Source of the DNA: Celoporthe dispersa
Lineage: Eukaryota; Ascomycota; Sordariomycetes; Diaporthales; Cryphonectriaceae
Length of the DNA: 64,000 bases
Assembly: GCA_016584495.1 (NCBI GenBank)
Contig: WAID01000009.1
Location: 1,240,001 to 1,304,000, forward strand
Direction: 5' to 3'
Shown one piece after another: positions 24,405 to 36,499 of the stretch. The notes under the pieces are model-generated. The model did no database searches. It saw only the letters and a list, made by a program, of their open reading frames with translations, and was not told where the DNA came from. The position numbers and the translations under genes were made by a program. Position 1 is the stretch's first letter; every line of letters starts with the position of its first letter.

Positions 24405-27115
24405 TTTGTCTGAAGGTAGTGGTGGTGGGGGGTGGGTTTTGTGATGAGAGAGAGTTCTGTTTGCCGGTGTGAGGCTATGACCCTCTAGGATCGCAGGCTG
24501 GTGGTTGATGGGTAGGTTGGGTGAGGAGGGGAGAGAAGGGGTGGGAGGAATTCTTGGCCGCTCGAGGAGGGACAGCAGAGATTTAAAGCCTCAACAACGT
24601 CAGTAGGTGAATGGGGGGAGGGGGAGGGGCAGCATTCGACGAGGGCGGGTACTAGTACACAGTAGGTAGTGAGCTGGGAAACAGTCGGGTGGGCAGTGAC
24701 AGGGCGGACGGCTATTGGCTGGCCCAAGCTGTTGCCCAGTTGGCAAGTGGGAAACTGCCACCAGCAAAGTTCCAGCTCCAGTTACAGAACGAGAGGGCCA
24801 AGAGAGCTCAGGCCTAGACACTCCCCAGCCAATCCCAGCCAGCCTCCCTCCCCCCTTCCTCCCCCCCAAGGGTTCCAGGCCCATGACATGACAACGACAC
24901 CCTGTGCCAGATTACTGTACACTTGCCACAGGGGGAGCTCCGATACGGGCTACAGCAGGGAGGCGAGCTCGGCGGGGCAAAGCTCTGCCAGGCCACCCCC
25001 GAGACTTGTGGAGAGCGTGCCGTGATGATGATGGTGATAATAATATTAATGGTGTTGACTGATCACTATAAAAAGTTTGCCTCCTGAAGCTGGGGCAGGG
25101 TTGAACAGCTGATTCTTCCTGTTACGGAATCCTAGTGGTTGTCGTTGTGTCATTGCTCTTCTGATGCATAATCACACTTTCGACTTTTTTTTTTTTTTTT
25201 TTTTTTTTTCCCAAAGGGCGGCTGCCCCTCTAAAAAAAAGGATGGAGGGGTATGGTATGTAGTTGCTACTTACCATAGAGAGGGGGGAGGGGCATCTGGC
25301 CACCAGGGGTCTACAGTTCTTTCCCGGGACCTCCCCTCCCTCTACCTGCCCACGGGCCCGTGCTCTTTTCGTGCCTCTCACCTTTTACCGCCTGCTTCCC
25401 ATGTCACAAGCCGGTAAACTTTCTTGTCAACCGAGAATATATCGTCAGCTGCGGCAATGCGAGTCCTCATTACCTTGGCTGTCGGACAAGAGTTCACATT
25501 CCAGGGCCAGAGAGGCAGGCAAGGGCAGAGGCAGCATGGTGCGGTGACTCAGATCTGCTGTCCGTCGAACCCGAGGCTTGCCAACAGCGGCCGTGCTCAT
25601 CCATCTTGCCCCTCTGTCAGTTCAAAAAGGCGCACGGCTGACCCCGAAAACGGTTCGAGCTGGGACCGTCTGAACCCCGAGCGAATAATCTCCCGCACTC
25701 GCCCCACGGAGTCCGGCCGAGTGGACGACAGACGTCTGCGCCTTTCAGGGCCCATTCATTTCCGTCATCGTCACCTGTCACCCGTGCAGGCCTACAGCCA
25801 GACGCACTGAGCTATTCGGTCGGCAACGAGGCCGCTGGGAAGGCTCCCCAGCTGGCCCAGCAGAGCTCAGTCAGGATGCCGTTCACGACGCTCTGGGTTC
25901 GTGGGCCACAGGCTTCGAGCTACCTTTTTTTTTCTTCTTTCTTTCTTCCTCGCTGCTCACTGTCCTGTCCTCCGGGCTCAGGCTCTCGAGATTGCATCTT
26001 GACGACATGTGTATTCTTGTCTCAAGCCTGGACGGGGGTGCTGTCATTATTACGGGAAGACCTGGCTCTGGGTGTCAGCCCCCGACCAGTCGCGGATTCG
26101 GTCCGCGGTAGGGCCGCAATTCTCGCTACAACCAGCACCTCTCTTCTGCTTAGGCTAATTACTTCATCGGCTGGTCAGCCTCGCGCACTGCTTGGCGTGC
26201 TCAGGATTCTCCAGAGCTCAGGTTCCCAGAGGAGTTTTCGACTCAGTCAAGCTCCTCTCGAGGGTCCACGCGTCGCGACCCCGGTCGAGCCGAGAACATC
26301 TCCCAACGTCACGCAACCCCGCCCTAGCCGAAACATGCGCTCGATGCGCGTGTCGAACCACCATGCTCTGACACACCTCACCCTATCCAACCTCTTCTCC
26401 CTGTGCGCTGCATTCGATCTGAATTAGAGAGGCGGAGGGGCAGGAGGCTCATGGCCCCCTTATTCTACGTACGATCCTCTATGAGACCGAGATCTATCGC
26501 GAGGACACAGACGCCATAGCATCGGTCCAGATTACCCCCCCCCCCCCAGAACCATTTATTCGCATGCCCTCCATACGGAAACCCTGCAGACCCGACCTGC
26601 CGAACCTCACGCTAGAACCCACAGCGGTCCGCCCCTGCAAGCATGACATGACCGACCTCTCGCGATAGGTTTCATGAGGAGCCTCTCAAGGTTTTCCTCC
26701 ACATTAATTCTTCCTCCCATCCGAGTCCCAATTAGGCTCTAGGAGACATCCTCTCCTGCTGCTTCTTGGGCGTAGGCCATGTGGCGGTGGACGGACTGGA
26801 TCCGTTGGGTTGGTCGCCTCACTCCCCCCCTCCTCAAAGCCCAGAACCACACCCTGCTCCCCCAGTAGGCGGCGCATGGAGCGCCTCGCGGCATACATCT
26901 CACCTCGGGATACCTGCTCCGCTGGGCTCTTGACTCCGCGTTTGTCATCTCTCTCCCGGGTCTCGAGAGCGATCGACGGTCGGGATCCTCGAGTCCTGTT
27001 CATCTAGCCGCGTGCATCTGCGGTGAGGGCGGCTTCGTGCCTTCATCGGTGGCTCCAACACGACCTGGCTCGCCGGGCTGGGGGCGAGTAGCCCCTTTCT
27101 CTTGAGGCATTCTTC
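24405..27115. other. Intergenic, GAPDH promoter side
   Basis: About 2.7 kb with CT-rich and G/C-rich stretches, a T25 run at 25185-25209 and a C13 run near 26535-26547. Open frames are present but show no family features. It should include the gpdA promoter (right of 24404) and the 3' region of the lectin-like gene. Confidence 0.5.
25185..25209 (+). repeat. Poly-T run of 25
   Basis: Uninterrupted T tract, followed shortly by an A-rich tract. Intergenic; likely a slippage-prone site. Confidence 0.95.
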
Positions 27116-28706
27116 TCAAAAAGACTCCACGCTTGACCATGAGCCATTGTCGTTAGCGGACATGCTCAGTATCGCAGGGTCACCAGCTACATGGAGCAGC
27201 CGAATCTGAGTGTCCCAGCCGACGCTTGCAATCCCGCCCTGTATCGTACCCCAGTTGGCATCATGTGTCTGTGTCCAACTCTCGCTGGAGCCGTTTGCCC
27301 ACATCCCATACACGAGTTCCGTTGAAGACACGTAGTAGAGATGGTGGAAGTTGGTCGAGGACACGAAGCAGCTCGAGAACATAGCGTCTGTGCTCCAGCC
27401 CGGCGGGTCAGACGAGACGATGGCAGTGGCTGCGCCGCGGTTAGCATGTCGCGATCCATGTAGAGGGTAGTCGCACTTGGGTTCTCTCTTACCAGGTGTA
27501 TTCCCCTGGCCCGTCGCGTCGCTGTACAGGAAGGCCTCAAGCTCTTCGGTCTGAGAGTTCACAAAGATAACCTGCAGTGTGTCCCCGTTCGGGTCCAAGT
27601 TGACGGAGATATCAGAGCCAACATACGAAGCGCTTCCGAGCGCCGTGTCCTGCCAGTTGGTCGGTTCCCCGCTCGTTCCACTCAAGACTCTGACGCCGTG
27701 TGAACCCCCTTTATAAAAAGACTCGAGCCTGGGTGTTATCGGAGAGGATGGTCGCAGCGAGGCCGGACGTGCTGACAATACCCTTTGTGGCGTTGGCGCT
27801 GATGATCGCTGCATCCGAGACGGTGCAGCTCTCGGCGTTGAGAGAACACTGCAGGGTCACCTGGCAGATATCCGACATGGAGGAATCGCTCGTGTCCTCG
27901 GACAAGTAGTACACATTTGTCACGATGCCGTCATTCGCCGTCGTGTTAGCGGTCGTGACAGCGATAGGGGTCTTCCGCTGGGGCGCAGGCGACAAGGACA
28001 GCCTCTGCTCCCCAGAAGCCTGGTCGTTCCACACGAGCCGGTACAGCAGGTCGGTCGTGTTCAGATCCTGATATACAACCTGGACACTCGTGCTAGTCGA
28101 GCCCGTGATGTTCATGGTGGCCGCCCCGACATGTCTGTTCGCTGCAGCCATGGGCGACGACGAAGTCGAGTTGCTCGCGTCATTACTCCCGCCGCCTCCA
28201 ATCCTGCTAGACCCGACAACCGCACCAACGACAGCTCCGACCACCACAAGAGCTAAGGCTGCCGCGACCAGCAGCCAGAAGACCCGCCTCCTCAGCCCGA
28301 AGATGGTCTTCCTGCGCGGCGGCTTCTCCAAGACGGGCGCTGACGAGACGGCGCCTCCCGCTGGTGGGCTATTCTCTCCGGGCTTGAACGGATCCTGTGT
28401 GTCGCTCACGTACAGGCCGTGGCCATGCCCGAGAGGTCTGGAGTCCCAGGTGTCTGTGACTGCGACCTGCGGGAGGGAGGATTCTGGCCCGAGCGTCTCC
28501 CAATGTGTACCCTCGGAAGCAGCCTCAGCGGGGACGGGGTATCTCTCTTCATCTCTCTGCAAGGGACTCAGCCAGGGCTCGGCATAAAGCGTGCGAACTC
28601 TCCCGGGACGACTCACCATGGTGGACACAGATCGGGAGGGACGATCTCTCGGGTGGATTGAGTATTTCTGTCCCTCGTCTTGCTCGCAGGCTGAAGGAGG
28701 CGACAT
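27116..28706 (-). CDS. Type II membrane protein, fucose-lectin-like ectodomain, one frame break
   Basis: Exons 28706..27493 and 27429..27116. The cytosolic N-terminus is followed by RRKTIFGLRRR, one transmembrane helix (VFWLLVAAALALVVVGAVVG, about residue 142) and a Ser/Thr/Gly-rich stalk. The extracellular part has repeated blades with W, Y and D residues (VYQDLNTTDLLYRL, LYYVSSTELVYGMWAN, NWGTIQGGIASVGWDTQIRLL), like fungal fucose-specific lectin propellers. The frame breaks at five T on the coding strand (27715-27719); four give RVFYKGGSHGVRVLSG. The 63-nt intron (gtaaga..gcgcag) has a CTAAC branch site. Restored length is 1527 nt (508 residues). An alternative start at 28619 has a better Kozak context. 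Carbohydrate binding is inferred, not shown. Confidence 0.75.
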
Positions 28707-31088
28707 TGGTGGACGCTCATACCCTACGGTGCATTATGTCTCTGTCTTCCTCTTCCTTGGTCTACCCAGAAAAGGGGAACCGCAGGACATGCCTGCGCGA
28801 TGAGGAGATATATATCGAACCGCACAGCATCGATGTCATCTTTAGGATCATCGGTTACACAGCCGACGGGACAGCTGCAGGGGTGAGGTGCACCAATCAC
28901 GACACTTGGCTGGAGCCTCATCTCAGCTGGTGTGTGTGTGTGTATACGTGTGTACGGTCGCACTGCCAAGGACCCATGAGGGATCCCTGGGCCCTGGTGA
29001 GAAACGCCTACCGTTGCATACGCCTTGGGCATGGTCGGATGGCTCCAATCTCAGCCCAGCTTACTCTCGCCAGAGAGGCAGGGGCCCAGGGGGGTGGTCC
29101 CAAAGCAGGGCTCAACACGGTAGGGCTGGACAAAGATGAAGGAGGCATTGGCTGGCTGGCAACACCCTCCTACAGTGGACGTTCAAAATTATGCGGATCA
29201 CGATCCTCAGAATCACCTCCACCGGCGAGGCATTCTCGAGACCGATTGGCTGTGGTGAGCTATACCATATCTCAGCAGACCTGTACCGGCAGATTAATTC
29301 CGCAGTTCGGAACCGAGCCACGGCATCGACGACGAGGACCCCAGGTAAGACCCGAGCTTGCTGGGGATGGCTACTTAGTACCGCGAACAGCCCCCATCTG
29401 TGAATCGCCATCTCTTGCCCCGGTTTTGAGATGCCTGCTTACCACTGACCCGGGAGCAGGCCAGGTCCATTGTAACGTTGGATATCCCGCCCGCTCTCTC
29501 CCCCCTTCGCTTGTCTTGTTCTCTAGATCATAAAAGAACTTTTATCATGACAGCAGCGAATACGACAGCGGAATGTTCTCACAATCTTCAAGAACAATTA
29601 CGTAGTACGCCAGACAGGTTATGGCGGCGGTCGGTCGTCACGATGCTCCGGGAGCGGGGCCGGCGAGGGGAGATCTGACACGCCGCTCGGGACCAAGGCA
29701 CTCGTCCGTGGCCACAAGAGGTGGAACGCCAGCCGATCTGCCTCGAATAGGCTCCTGCAACTCGCTCCCCTGGCCCTGGCCCCCAAATGTCGGCTGTCGG
29801 TCTGCCCCGTATCCTCGTGTCGGTCGTGCTTCCGCCTGTGCTATAGGCACCACTATGGGTCGACAGGTGCCTCTGAGGTAGTACAGTATACAATGCCGAA
29901 TACCCGAGCTCTTGACGACGGCTGACACATGTTATGAGCAATAGGGAATGACGAGAGCTATCAGTGCCCGCACGCCCTAGGGTTCCTCAAGAGCTTTCGG
30001 CAAGCTTGGGCTCGGTCGGGAATCACATGTCGATCGCGAAAGACAACCAGGCAGCCCACGAGTGGGTGGGTTCGGCGCTAGGTGGTCGACGGTCTACGCT
30101 GAGGCCGTGTTCCAGACGTTGTGCACATGCCTAGGGGCAAGTGCTCCAGCCCCAGACCAGCGTCGTCGAGTTATAGGTTGTTTGGGAAATATAGTCCAGG
30201 TCAACAAGTCTCGTGGCTGCTGTTGGAGAGGGCGGTGCTCGCGTCTAGTCGAGCTCGTGCCTGGGTGCTAGGCAGGATGGTGTCTGGTCTGGAAGTCCAG
30301 CTCTCCATTTTGATCACATCTCCACCTGCAACACATTGTCCATAATGAGGCAACCATTGCTAATCAGAATGCAGATCATATCGTCCAACGGAATTGTGCG
30401 TTGTCACTACGGCCGACGGGTGGATCATCATCACCTTTAGTGACTTTGTTTACTTCGATTCACTCTTTGCATCTCGGCCCCTCACTATCATTAGCACCTG
30501 GTGCTAAACATCAAATGCCGGTGTCTCTCTATTTTTTTTTTTTAAATTTGTCCTGTCCATCATCAGCCCATGCGGAAAGTTTCACCATGACTGGTTACTC
30601 GCTCTATGGCTGTCCGTCGCTCGGCATGTGACAATGACATTTCTAACTGAAGCCACGGCGCATCAGTCGACCCTATGCGCGCGCTCCGAGCCAATGTTGA
30701 CCTTTTTACTTCTTGTTGTTGACGAGCCAACGAAAGTATATGACAAGCGCTAGGTGGCAACGGTGTTCTGCTGTTCGCACAAGCCCCCTACGACCGTTGA
30801 ATAGACTAGGAACTGGCCTGGCTCACACACTGACGTCTAGACCTGGGAAGGACGAGAATGGTTCCGTCAGAGGCACGCCCAGTGACAAGACTTATTGTCG
30901 GCAATCGTATAGTGCGGTGATGTGCTGTTGTCTTCTAGTATACAGTTGAGAATACTTCCCAGGTTCCTCAGAATATAAATATGCGCATGCCGTCCCCCAT
31001 CTTAGAGAACTGTCTCCTGCTCTGCATTCTTTTTTGTTTTCCTCCATAATCCTCCATCGCCAGACAGCGAGACAGCGGCCACAAGATT
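28707..31088. other. Intergenic, no gene seen
   Basis: About 2.4 kb with a short GT repeat at 28930-28944 and a T run near 30532-30543. ORFs of up to 342 codons on the plus strand are Arg/Ser/Pro-rich antisense or readthrough frames without family features. Confidence 0.5.
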
Positions 31089-31872
31089 ATGCTCCTGTTA
31101 CCTACCATCCCAGCGACAACCAGTCAAGACCGAGCCCACATCCAACTGATCGACGGCACAATCCTCTACGGCCTCCCCGCCGCCGTTAGGGGCCCCTGGC
31201 CACCAGCCAGCCCGGGCCCGGTCCTGGCACCATGGTCGATGGCCCATCCAGACCCGGAGCCGTCAGCCTCCGGTGGCAAATTGACGGGGGTTGGCGGCGG
31301 GCGGGCGGGCCTCCAGCTCACCGAGCGTCCAAGGCTGCACCTACACCCTCTTGCCGGTTCCTTTGAGGCCTGCCGCCGCTGTCTCCCACGGTTCCTCTCG
31401 GGAAGGGACCGCCGTGAAGGCGGCGGCTGTGGGTGGGAGACTATATATGTCGTCACTGAGCCTGCGGCCCAGTCCGCGGAGAGGCCTCCCTCCGAGGTTC
31501 TCTGTCCGCCGAACGGCTCGGGCGCGCGGCTCTCCTCTGGTCCCGTCCCCAGGCCCGACGCCCCGCCACCAAGTCGCAAATTGAGCGACGGCGGCGGTGG
31601 CGTTGGGTCGGGCCGGGACGCGATGGGAAAACCAGCCGGAACAGCAGCCCTGCTACGGCGAGGACAGGGAAGAGCTGTGCAGCGACCCCCCTGAGGGAGC
31701 AGAGTCGGATGACGAGGATGACGACCTCTCGGAGTTTGACGGTATGTCTCTCGAGGAGATCCTGGCTGTGTTCTTGGAGACGGTGCGGGAGACTACAGAT
31801 GCCATGGACGAGATTCTAGATATGGGGACCCAGGAGGAAGCACCAGTGCCCACCCGGGATAGACCAACCTAA
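31089..31872 (+). CDS. Possible hypothetical protein in two frames
   Basis: The frame from 31089 starts MLLLPTIPATTSQD and has GC-biased third positions over its first 60 codons (IQLIDGTILYGLPAAV). It then becomes Gly/Pro/Arg-rich. The overlapping +1 frame from about 31585 gives an acidic, natural-looking tail (SDDEDDDLSEFDGMSLEEIL, then a helical segment) ending at 31872. Dropping one base between about 31575 and 31640 would join them. Because many genes here have single-base errors, one small gene is plausible, but I recognise no family and it may be spurious. Confidence 0.3.
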
Positions 31873-32584
31873 GGCCATGGTTGCTGAGAGGGAGGAAGTC
31901 CGTACCCGTGGCTCGGCTGGGTCAGCTCCTAGCACTGGGCTCTCTGAGACGAGGTCGGGGCCATGGGCGGTGGTCGTCGGGGACGAAGAGGTCGGAATGG
32001 AGGTCGGAATGGAGGTCTTTTAAGAGCGAGGTCAGCCTGGAGAGGGAGAGAGGCGACTTGGACGAGGCTGGGGGACTGACTAGTAGATGTCTAGTATGAA
32101 GGTTTCCGACAGAAGAGAGAGAAAGGGAGGGGTGGGGGTCGTGAGAGATGTCGATTTCATTGCGGAAGACCTGGGAGGAGGGGTGGATGAAGCATACATA
32201 ACCTGATGAGAAATTACAAATATTTATGCATCCAGAGATTCCTACCATCTCGCTGAATACGAAAGGCTTTCCTCATGCATGGCTTCTGTCGTATTAGATC
32301 ACTTTTCCATGGCTCGCTACCCAGCGATTATTTCTCAGTCTAGAATCTTAAAAAAGACAGAATACAAGTACTAATATTATATGGATAAATTATTTAATTA
32401 TAATATGGTTAAGTTGTTCAGCCAAACAGATTAGAAACAAGGCAAACGCCCGTATAGCTACGCAACCAAGATTTCCAGCGATGGGTGATCAACCATGTAG
32501 TTATGGAGGGAGTAGTAGCCCTCAACGGCACGTATACTCACTCTAGAATCTCCTCTCCTGATAACCCACCACAAGACACTTCCG
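31873..32584. other. Intergenic, partly AT-rich
   Basis: This holds a near-duplicate gtcggaatggag motif at about 31990-32015 and an AT-rich stretch around 32340-32420. No gene is recognisable. Confidence 0.55.
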
Positions 32585-33371
32585 TCATGCCTCCGCCATC
32601 TTGACAATTTCACCAGCAACCAGCTCGGGATGGGTGATCACCAGCATGTGCCCACACCCTTCGGCAAAAACCCGCCGGACAGCGCCGCCAGCATCCCGCG
32701 CCCCCTGGTGCATCTTCTCCTGCACATGCGTCGGACAGATCACATCGTCCCCCGGGATAATCTGTACGCTCGGGATCTCCCTCCAGGCCTCGTACTCCAC
32801 AGTCCCGTCGTAGCTGTCCGAGCTGTGCGCCGTCATCATGCCCGCCCACCTCCGCCTCTCCCCTTCGCCCTCGACATCCGCAAACGCCCAGGGGATCGCC
32901 GCCTCGTCCAGCGCGGGCATGTACCCCCCGGAACCCCGTCCCGCACAGGGCCCTCGGGGAGGTCAATCATGGAGGACATGTACGCGCGCAGGCTCCCGCC
33001 TAGGGGAAGCACGAATGAGGCCACGTAGACCACCCCGACCACGGCGGTAGCCTTGCCTTGTGCGGCGCGGTCGGCTCTGCCCAGGCCGCGGAGGGCCGTG
33101 GAGCCGGGGATGCCGGAGTAGGAGTGGGGGGCGAGGACGACGTTTCTGGGGTGGGTCGGGTCGTCGAGGAGGGCGAGGATGGCCTGGCGGATGTGGGCTG
33201 CGTCGTCTGCTGCGGTGGGTGCGGGTAGGACGGAGCCGTCGTTAGCGGAGGGAGGTTGATGGCTTCGGCGTCGAAGCCCTGGCTGTGGAGGGTGTCGAGG
33301 AGGGGTCTGTAGAGTGGAGGAGTGGCGAAGGAGCCGGGGACGACTATGATGGATACGTCTTGTCTCGTCAT
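32585..33371 (-). CDS. Alpha/beta hydrolase, two frame breaks
   Basis: The start MTRQDVSIIVVPGSFATPPLYRPLL at 33371 is the usual opening of this small alpha/beta-hydrolase family. A longer in-frame start at 33476 is less likely. The frame breaks at GGG 33250-33252: one more base gives INLPSANDGSVLP and then the nucleophile elbow region APHSYSGIPGS, with Ser in H-S-Y-S-G. It breaks again in the C6 run 32926-32931: one more base gives VPGGYMPALDEAAIPW. The C-terminal part carries the acid/His region, IPGDDVICPTHVQ and GCGHMLVITHPELVA (catalytic Asp and His candidates). With both bases the length is 789 nt (262 residues). Substrate unknown. Either two sequence errors or a decayed gene; the intact catalytic residues favour error. 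Confidence 0.78.
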
Positions 33372-34244
33372 TGTAAATGGTGTTTTGGGGGTTCCTTTTT
33401 CCTGTCTGCCTGGAGAGCTGGGGGAGGGAGTGTGTGAGACACGATGACCCTCCAGGCCTGAGTACTTGGCTGCCAACTCAGAATAACTCCATTATATATT
33501 CGTAGGACGTTGTGTGTATGTGCTTGCTAATCTGGACAACACGCTCCGACCTGAAGCTGTATTTATAAGCCAACAGCACGAAGTGCTACTTACACAAGCA
33601 TTACCAGTCCATATGCAGTAGTTCCTGCGGCTTGGTGGAGACAGTTTCAAGGTATGAATCTGAGGCACAGCCCTTGAGGTTTTGCGGAGGATTCTCCTAA
33701 GCCAGATTGGTTGAAGCCAACGCAATGATCCTATCTCTACAGGAGTTTCTTGTGAGCACAGCGTCTCTCCCGAGATGATCCATCGTCTCAAGACCCTGTG
33801 AGGGAGCCTCGGCTAGATCGCACTCGTGTGGATCCAGGTGCTGTCGAGTCTCTGGTTGGTTTTCAACAGCTGTCGAGGTTTGGTCTGGTGAGCCGTCTGC
33901 TCCGAACGCGCTGCTCCGAGGATGGCTTTGCGAGTACGACTTCCCGCAGGAAAGAGCCATAGCCCAGGGATTGGGCGCAGAGGCCAACTCAACTGTGCCG
34001 GAAACCCAGTGTGCCCCGACGAGTTCTACAGACCCGATCTCCCCACCTGCTGATGGACGCACAGGCCTTAGATACCTTGTAATGAGGCGTACGGTCCGGC
34101 CCGAGAGCACGACTATGCTGGATGGCAATGATAGTACCAATCTCTCGACCTAGACATCTCTCCCGATCCGATTGTGTTGTTGGTGTGGTCGGCGTCGACG
34201 TGCCGTTGCAGAGCAGAGCGCGACCAAAAAAAAAAAAAAAACAC
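33372..34244. other. Intergenic, no gene seen
   Basis: Upstream of the hydrolase and downstream of the next minus-strand gene. An A16-17 run lies at about 34225-34241. ORFs here overlap antisense and lack family features. Confidence 0.55.
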
Positions 34245-35276
34245 TCATTGAACCGGATCTGAAGGTCTCGCGCTGGACGGCACGCTCTCGTCCCCCCAGA
34301 CGTCCTTGGACTCCTGCTCCACAGCCCTCATCGCGATGGCAACACCGTCCAGCTTCGCGACAACATCCAGCACGCCCTGGTTGACGCGCTGGAAGTACCG
34401 ATCGTTCGCCTTCCTCCTCTCCCTCGCACGCCTGATATCGCTCTCCGTCTCCTCGTCTAGCTTCCGCCCAAGCTTCTCCGCACCGGTACCTGCGCTTCCA
34501 GGCCGTGTGCCCGCCGCGCCGGTACCAGCACTCCTGACGCCGCCGTCAGCCGCCGTGGCCCCTGTGCCGTCCGTCCTGAGCTCCCCGCCGGCGCCAGCGA
34601 CACCCGCGGACACCGAGCCGGCAGCGGCAGCGGCAGACGACGCAGTCTCGATGGCCTCGTCAGCCTCGGACCGCGCCCAGGCCTGTGCGAGCTCGATCTG
34701 GGCGGCGCGCAGCTCGGCCAGCTTGCGGTCGTGATCCGGGCCGAAGACGCGCGTGCCGCCGCTGGCCGAGAGCTCGACCTCCTCGAGCGTCGCCTGCATC
34801 TCGGCCCACAGCGCATCGGTCCTATCCGTCGCGCGCGTCGACTCACGGCGCGCGTACGGGGCCGGGCCCGTCTGTAGCGGTGGTAGGGTGCCTCTGCGCG
34901 GCGCGGGTGCGGTGCCTGCCGATGCCCCTGTCGTCGTCGTTGTCGTCGCCGTCCTCGATGCTGTTCCTGCCCCCACTGCTGCTGTTCCGCGGTCCATTGG
35001 TTTCGAGAGCGCTGCGGCTAGAGGGTCGGCCGCGAGCAGGGCGGATGACTTTCGTGCGTGCAGCTGGCCCTGACCTTGACCTTGGCCTTGCGAGGAGGAC
35101 GACACACCCGTGCTGACTGACCCTGGACCAACAACGGCCGTAGATACTAGCGAGACATGCGAGGCTGCAGGTGAGGGATGCAGGAACAGGGCAGGGGGTG
35201 GGTTCCTTTGTGGTCTGGGTCTCGCAGGCTGGGTCTGCTGCTGCTGCTGCTGCTGTTGTTGGTGTGATTGAGACAT
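34245..35276 (-). CDS. Disordered hypothetical protein with C-terminal coiled coil
   Basis: A single uninterrupted frame of 343 codons. The N-terminus MSQSHQQQ carries a poly-Gln run, followed by Pro/Ser/Ala/Thr/Gly-rich low complexity and a GQGQGQGQ stretch. A conserved-looking helical block occupies about residues 150-210 (ALWAEMQATLEEVELS, KLAELRAAQIELAQAW). After another Ala/Gly linker a second helical block ends the protein (RRKANDRYFQRVNQGVLDVV, VEQESKDVW). The helix-linker-helix layout recalls small fungal scaffold or BLOC-like subunits, but I cannot name a family with confidence. The CAG tract encoding poly-Q is a microsatellite. Confidence 0.7.
   Translation of the reverse strand: MSQSHQQQQQQQQQTQPARPRPQRNPPPALFLHPSPAASHVSLVSTAVVGPGSVSTGVSSSSQGQGQGQGQLHARKSSALLAADPLAAALSKPMDRGTAAVGAGTASRTATTTTTTGASAGTAPAPRRGTLPPLQTGPAPYARRESTRATDRTDALWAEMQATLEEVELSASGGTRVFGPDHDRKLAELRAAQIELAQAWARSEADEAIETASSAAAAAGSVSAGVAGAGGELRTDGTGATAADGGVRSAGTGAAGTRPGSAGTGAEKLGRKLDEETESDIRRARERRKANDRYFQRVNQGVLDVVAKLDGVAIAMRAVEQESKDVWGDESVPSSARPSDPVQ
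35236..35256 (-). repeat. CAG/CTG microsatellite encoding poly-Gln
   Basis: Seven CTG units on the plus strand, read as Gln codons near the N-terminus of the gene on the minus strand. Confidence 0.9.
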
Positions 35277-36223
35277 CTTACCTCATCCCGCTACCGTGAC
35301 CACGTATCCAGCGAATGAGATGAGCTGATATGTTTCTTTGCCGTCTTCAGAGCGTTGCGCGTCCCGCTCCAGTTGCTTCCCGCGGCGACCTTCCAAAGGC
35401 GGAAAAGAGACCTCGCTGCGTCTGGGGGGCTCCTGATACGGTCCGAGGCTGATTGATAATTAGTGCGATAGGTACACTGGGCCCTCTGAGAGATCCCACG
35501 GTGGCTCCCTTTTTTGTTTTCTTCTTTTTTGGTGGTTGTTTTATCTCTTTTTTTTCCTTCCACATAAAGTTCGCTTTCCAGTCTCACGATTTTCGTAAGT
35601 AATGTTGTGAAGTTTTGTCGACTTCGATATGCGATTGCTTTGGTAAGTACGGAGACGTTGGAGGAAGGCGCACTGGCGTTCCCCAACAGGGAACAGGGGG
35701 GGAAAAGGGGGTGCCCCGTGCATTTACGCACCTGCACTAGGCCTGAACCCTTAAAGTCACTGCCATAAGAAACAAACGACAAAAGATACGTGAACCATGA
35801 TTTTGATATTCTCACTTCTCATGCTGAGAAGACGGCTCCTCAAACTAGAGTCTCTGGCTGCCCAACAGATGGCTTATATGGCACAGCACGGAAATGTTGA
35901 TAGTGCAAATCCTAAGAGTCCAGATGCGCCACTGCCTAGTTGCAACGTAGTGTCACCTGCCGGCTTGCGATCGGGGCCAGATTGCAAGTGTCGAGGAAGT
36001 TGAGATTGCAAATGGTTGATCCAGCTCTGGACCAGACTTAGTAAGCGAGGTCACGGGACCTGGGATGCACGGACCAGCCAGCTCTTCCCACACAACGCTA
36101 GCGCCAAGGGCAAACCCGCCCAGTCGAATCTGCTCGCTGAGGAGAATTTCTTGCGATTTCCTCGACGTCCACCAATTCTCTCCACCCCACATCAACCTTC
36201 ATCCAGCGATCAAGTCATAATCG
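35277..36223. other. Intergenic between divergent genes
   Basis: Shared upstream region of the disordered-protein gene (-) and rps23 (+). T-rich near 35510-35560. No gene recognised; the part just before 36224 should be the rps23 5' leader. Confidence 0.55.
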
Positions 36224-36490
36224 GTGAGTACACGGTGCCCTCTCTTTCCCCCCCTTCTCCTCAAGGCCCTTCGCGATCAGTCCCACGGCACGACCAATTC
36301 GACGACCGATCTCTGCCTCGTGGCTGCCGACAAGACGACAATTATCGAGCAAGGCTCGCACGTTTTCGTCGATTCGACCCACCAGCAGCACCAACAAACC
36401 GACAGACCCAGATCACGAATTTCCTCACGTCCTCAACAAAACCCACACGAGACACGCGAGACTAACTGCCTGTTCTTCATTCATCTATAG
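36224..36490 (+). other. rps23: Probable 5'-UTR intron of rps23
   Basis: A canonical donor gtgagt at 36224 and an acceptor tctatag ending 36490, with a CTAAC branch-like site about 25 nt upstream, flank a 267-nt segment that ends 9 nt before the start codon. Ribosomal protein genes of fungi often carry such leader introns. Inference from signals only. Confidence 0.6.
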
Positions 36491-36499
36491 CACGTCAAA

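Noticed and set aside
25876..26427. 183-codon plus-strand frame in the GAPDH upstream region
   Set aside because: No motif, Ser/Leu/Arg-rich, no supporting splice or family signal.
28505..29533. 342-codon plus-strand frame overlapping the lectin-like gene start
   Set aside because: It is antisense to the lectin-like 5' end and then runs through low-complexity intergenic DNA; composition is Arg/Ser/Pro-biased.
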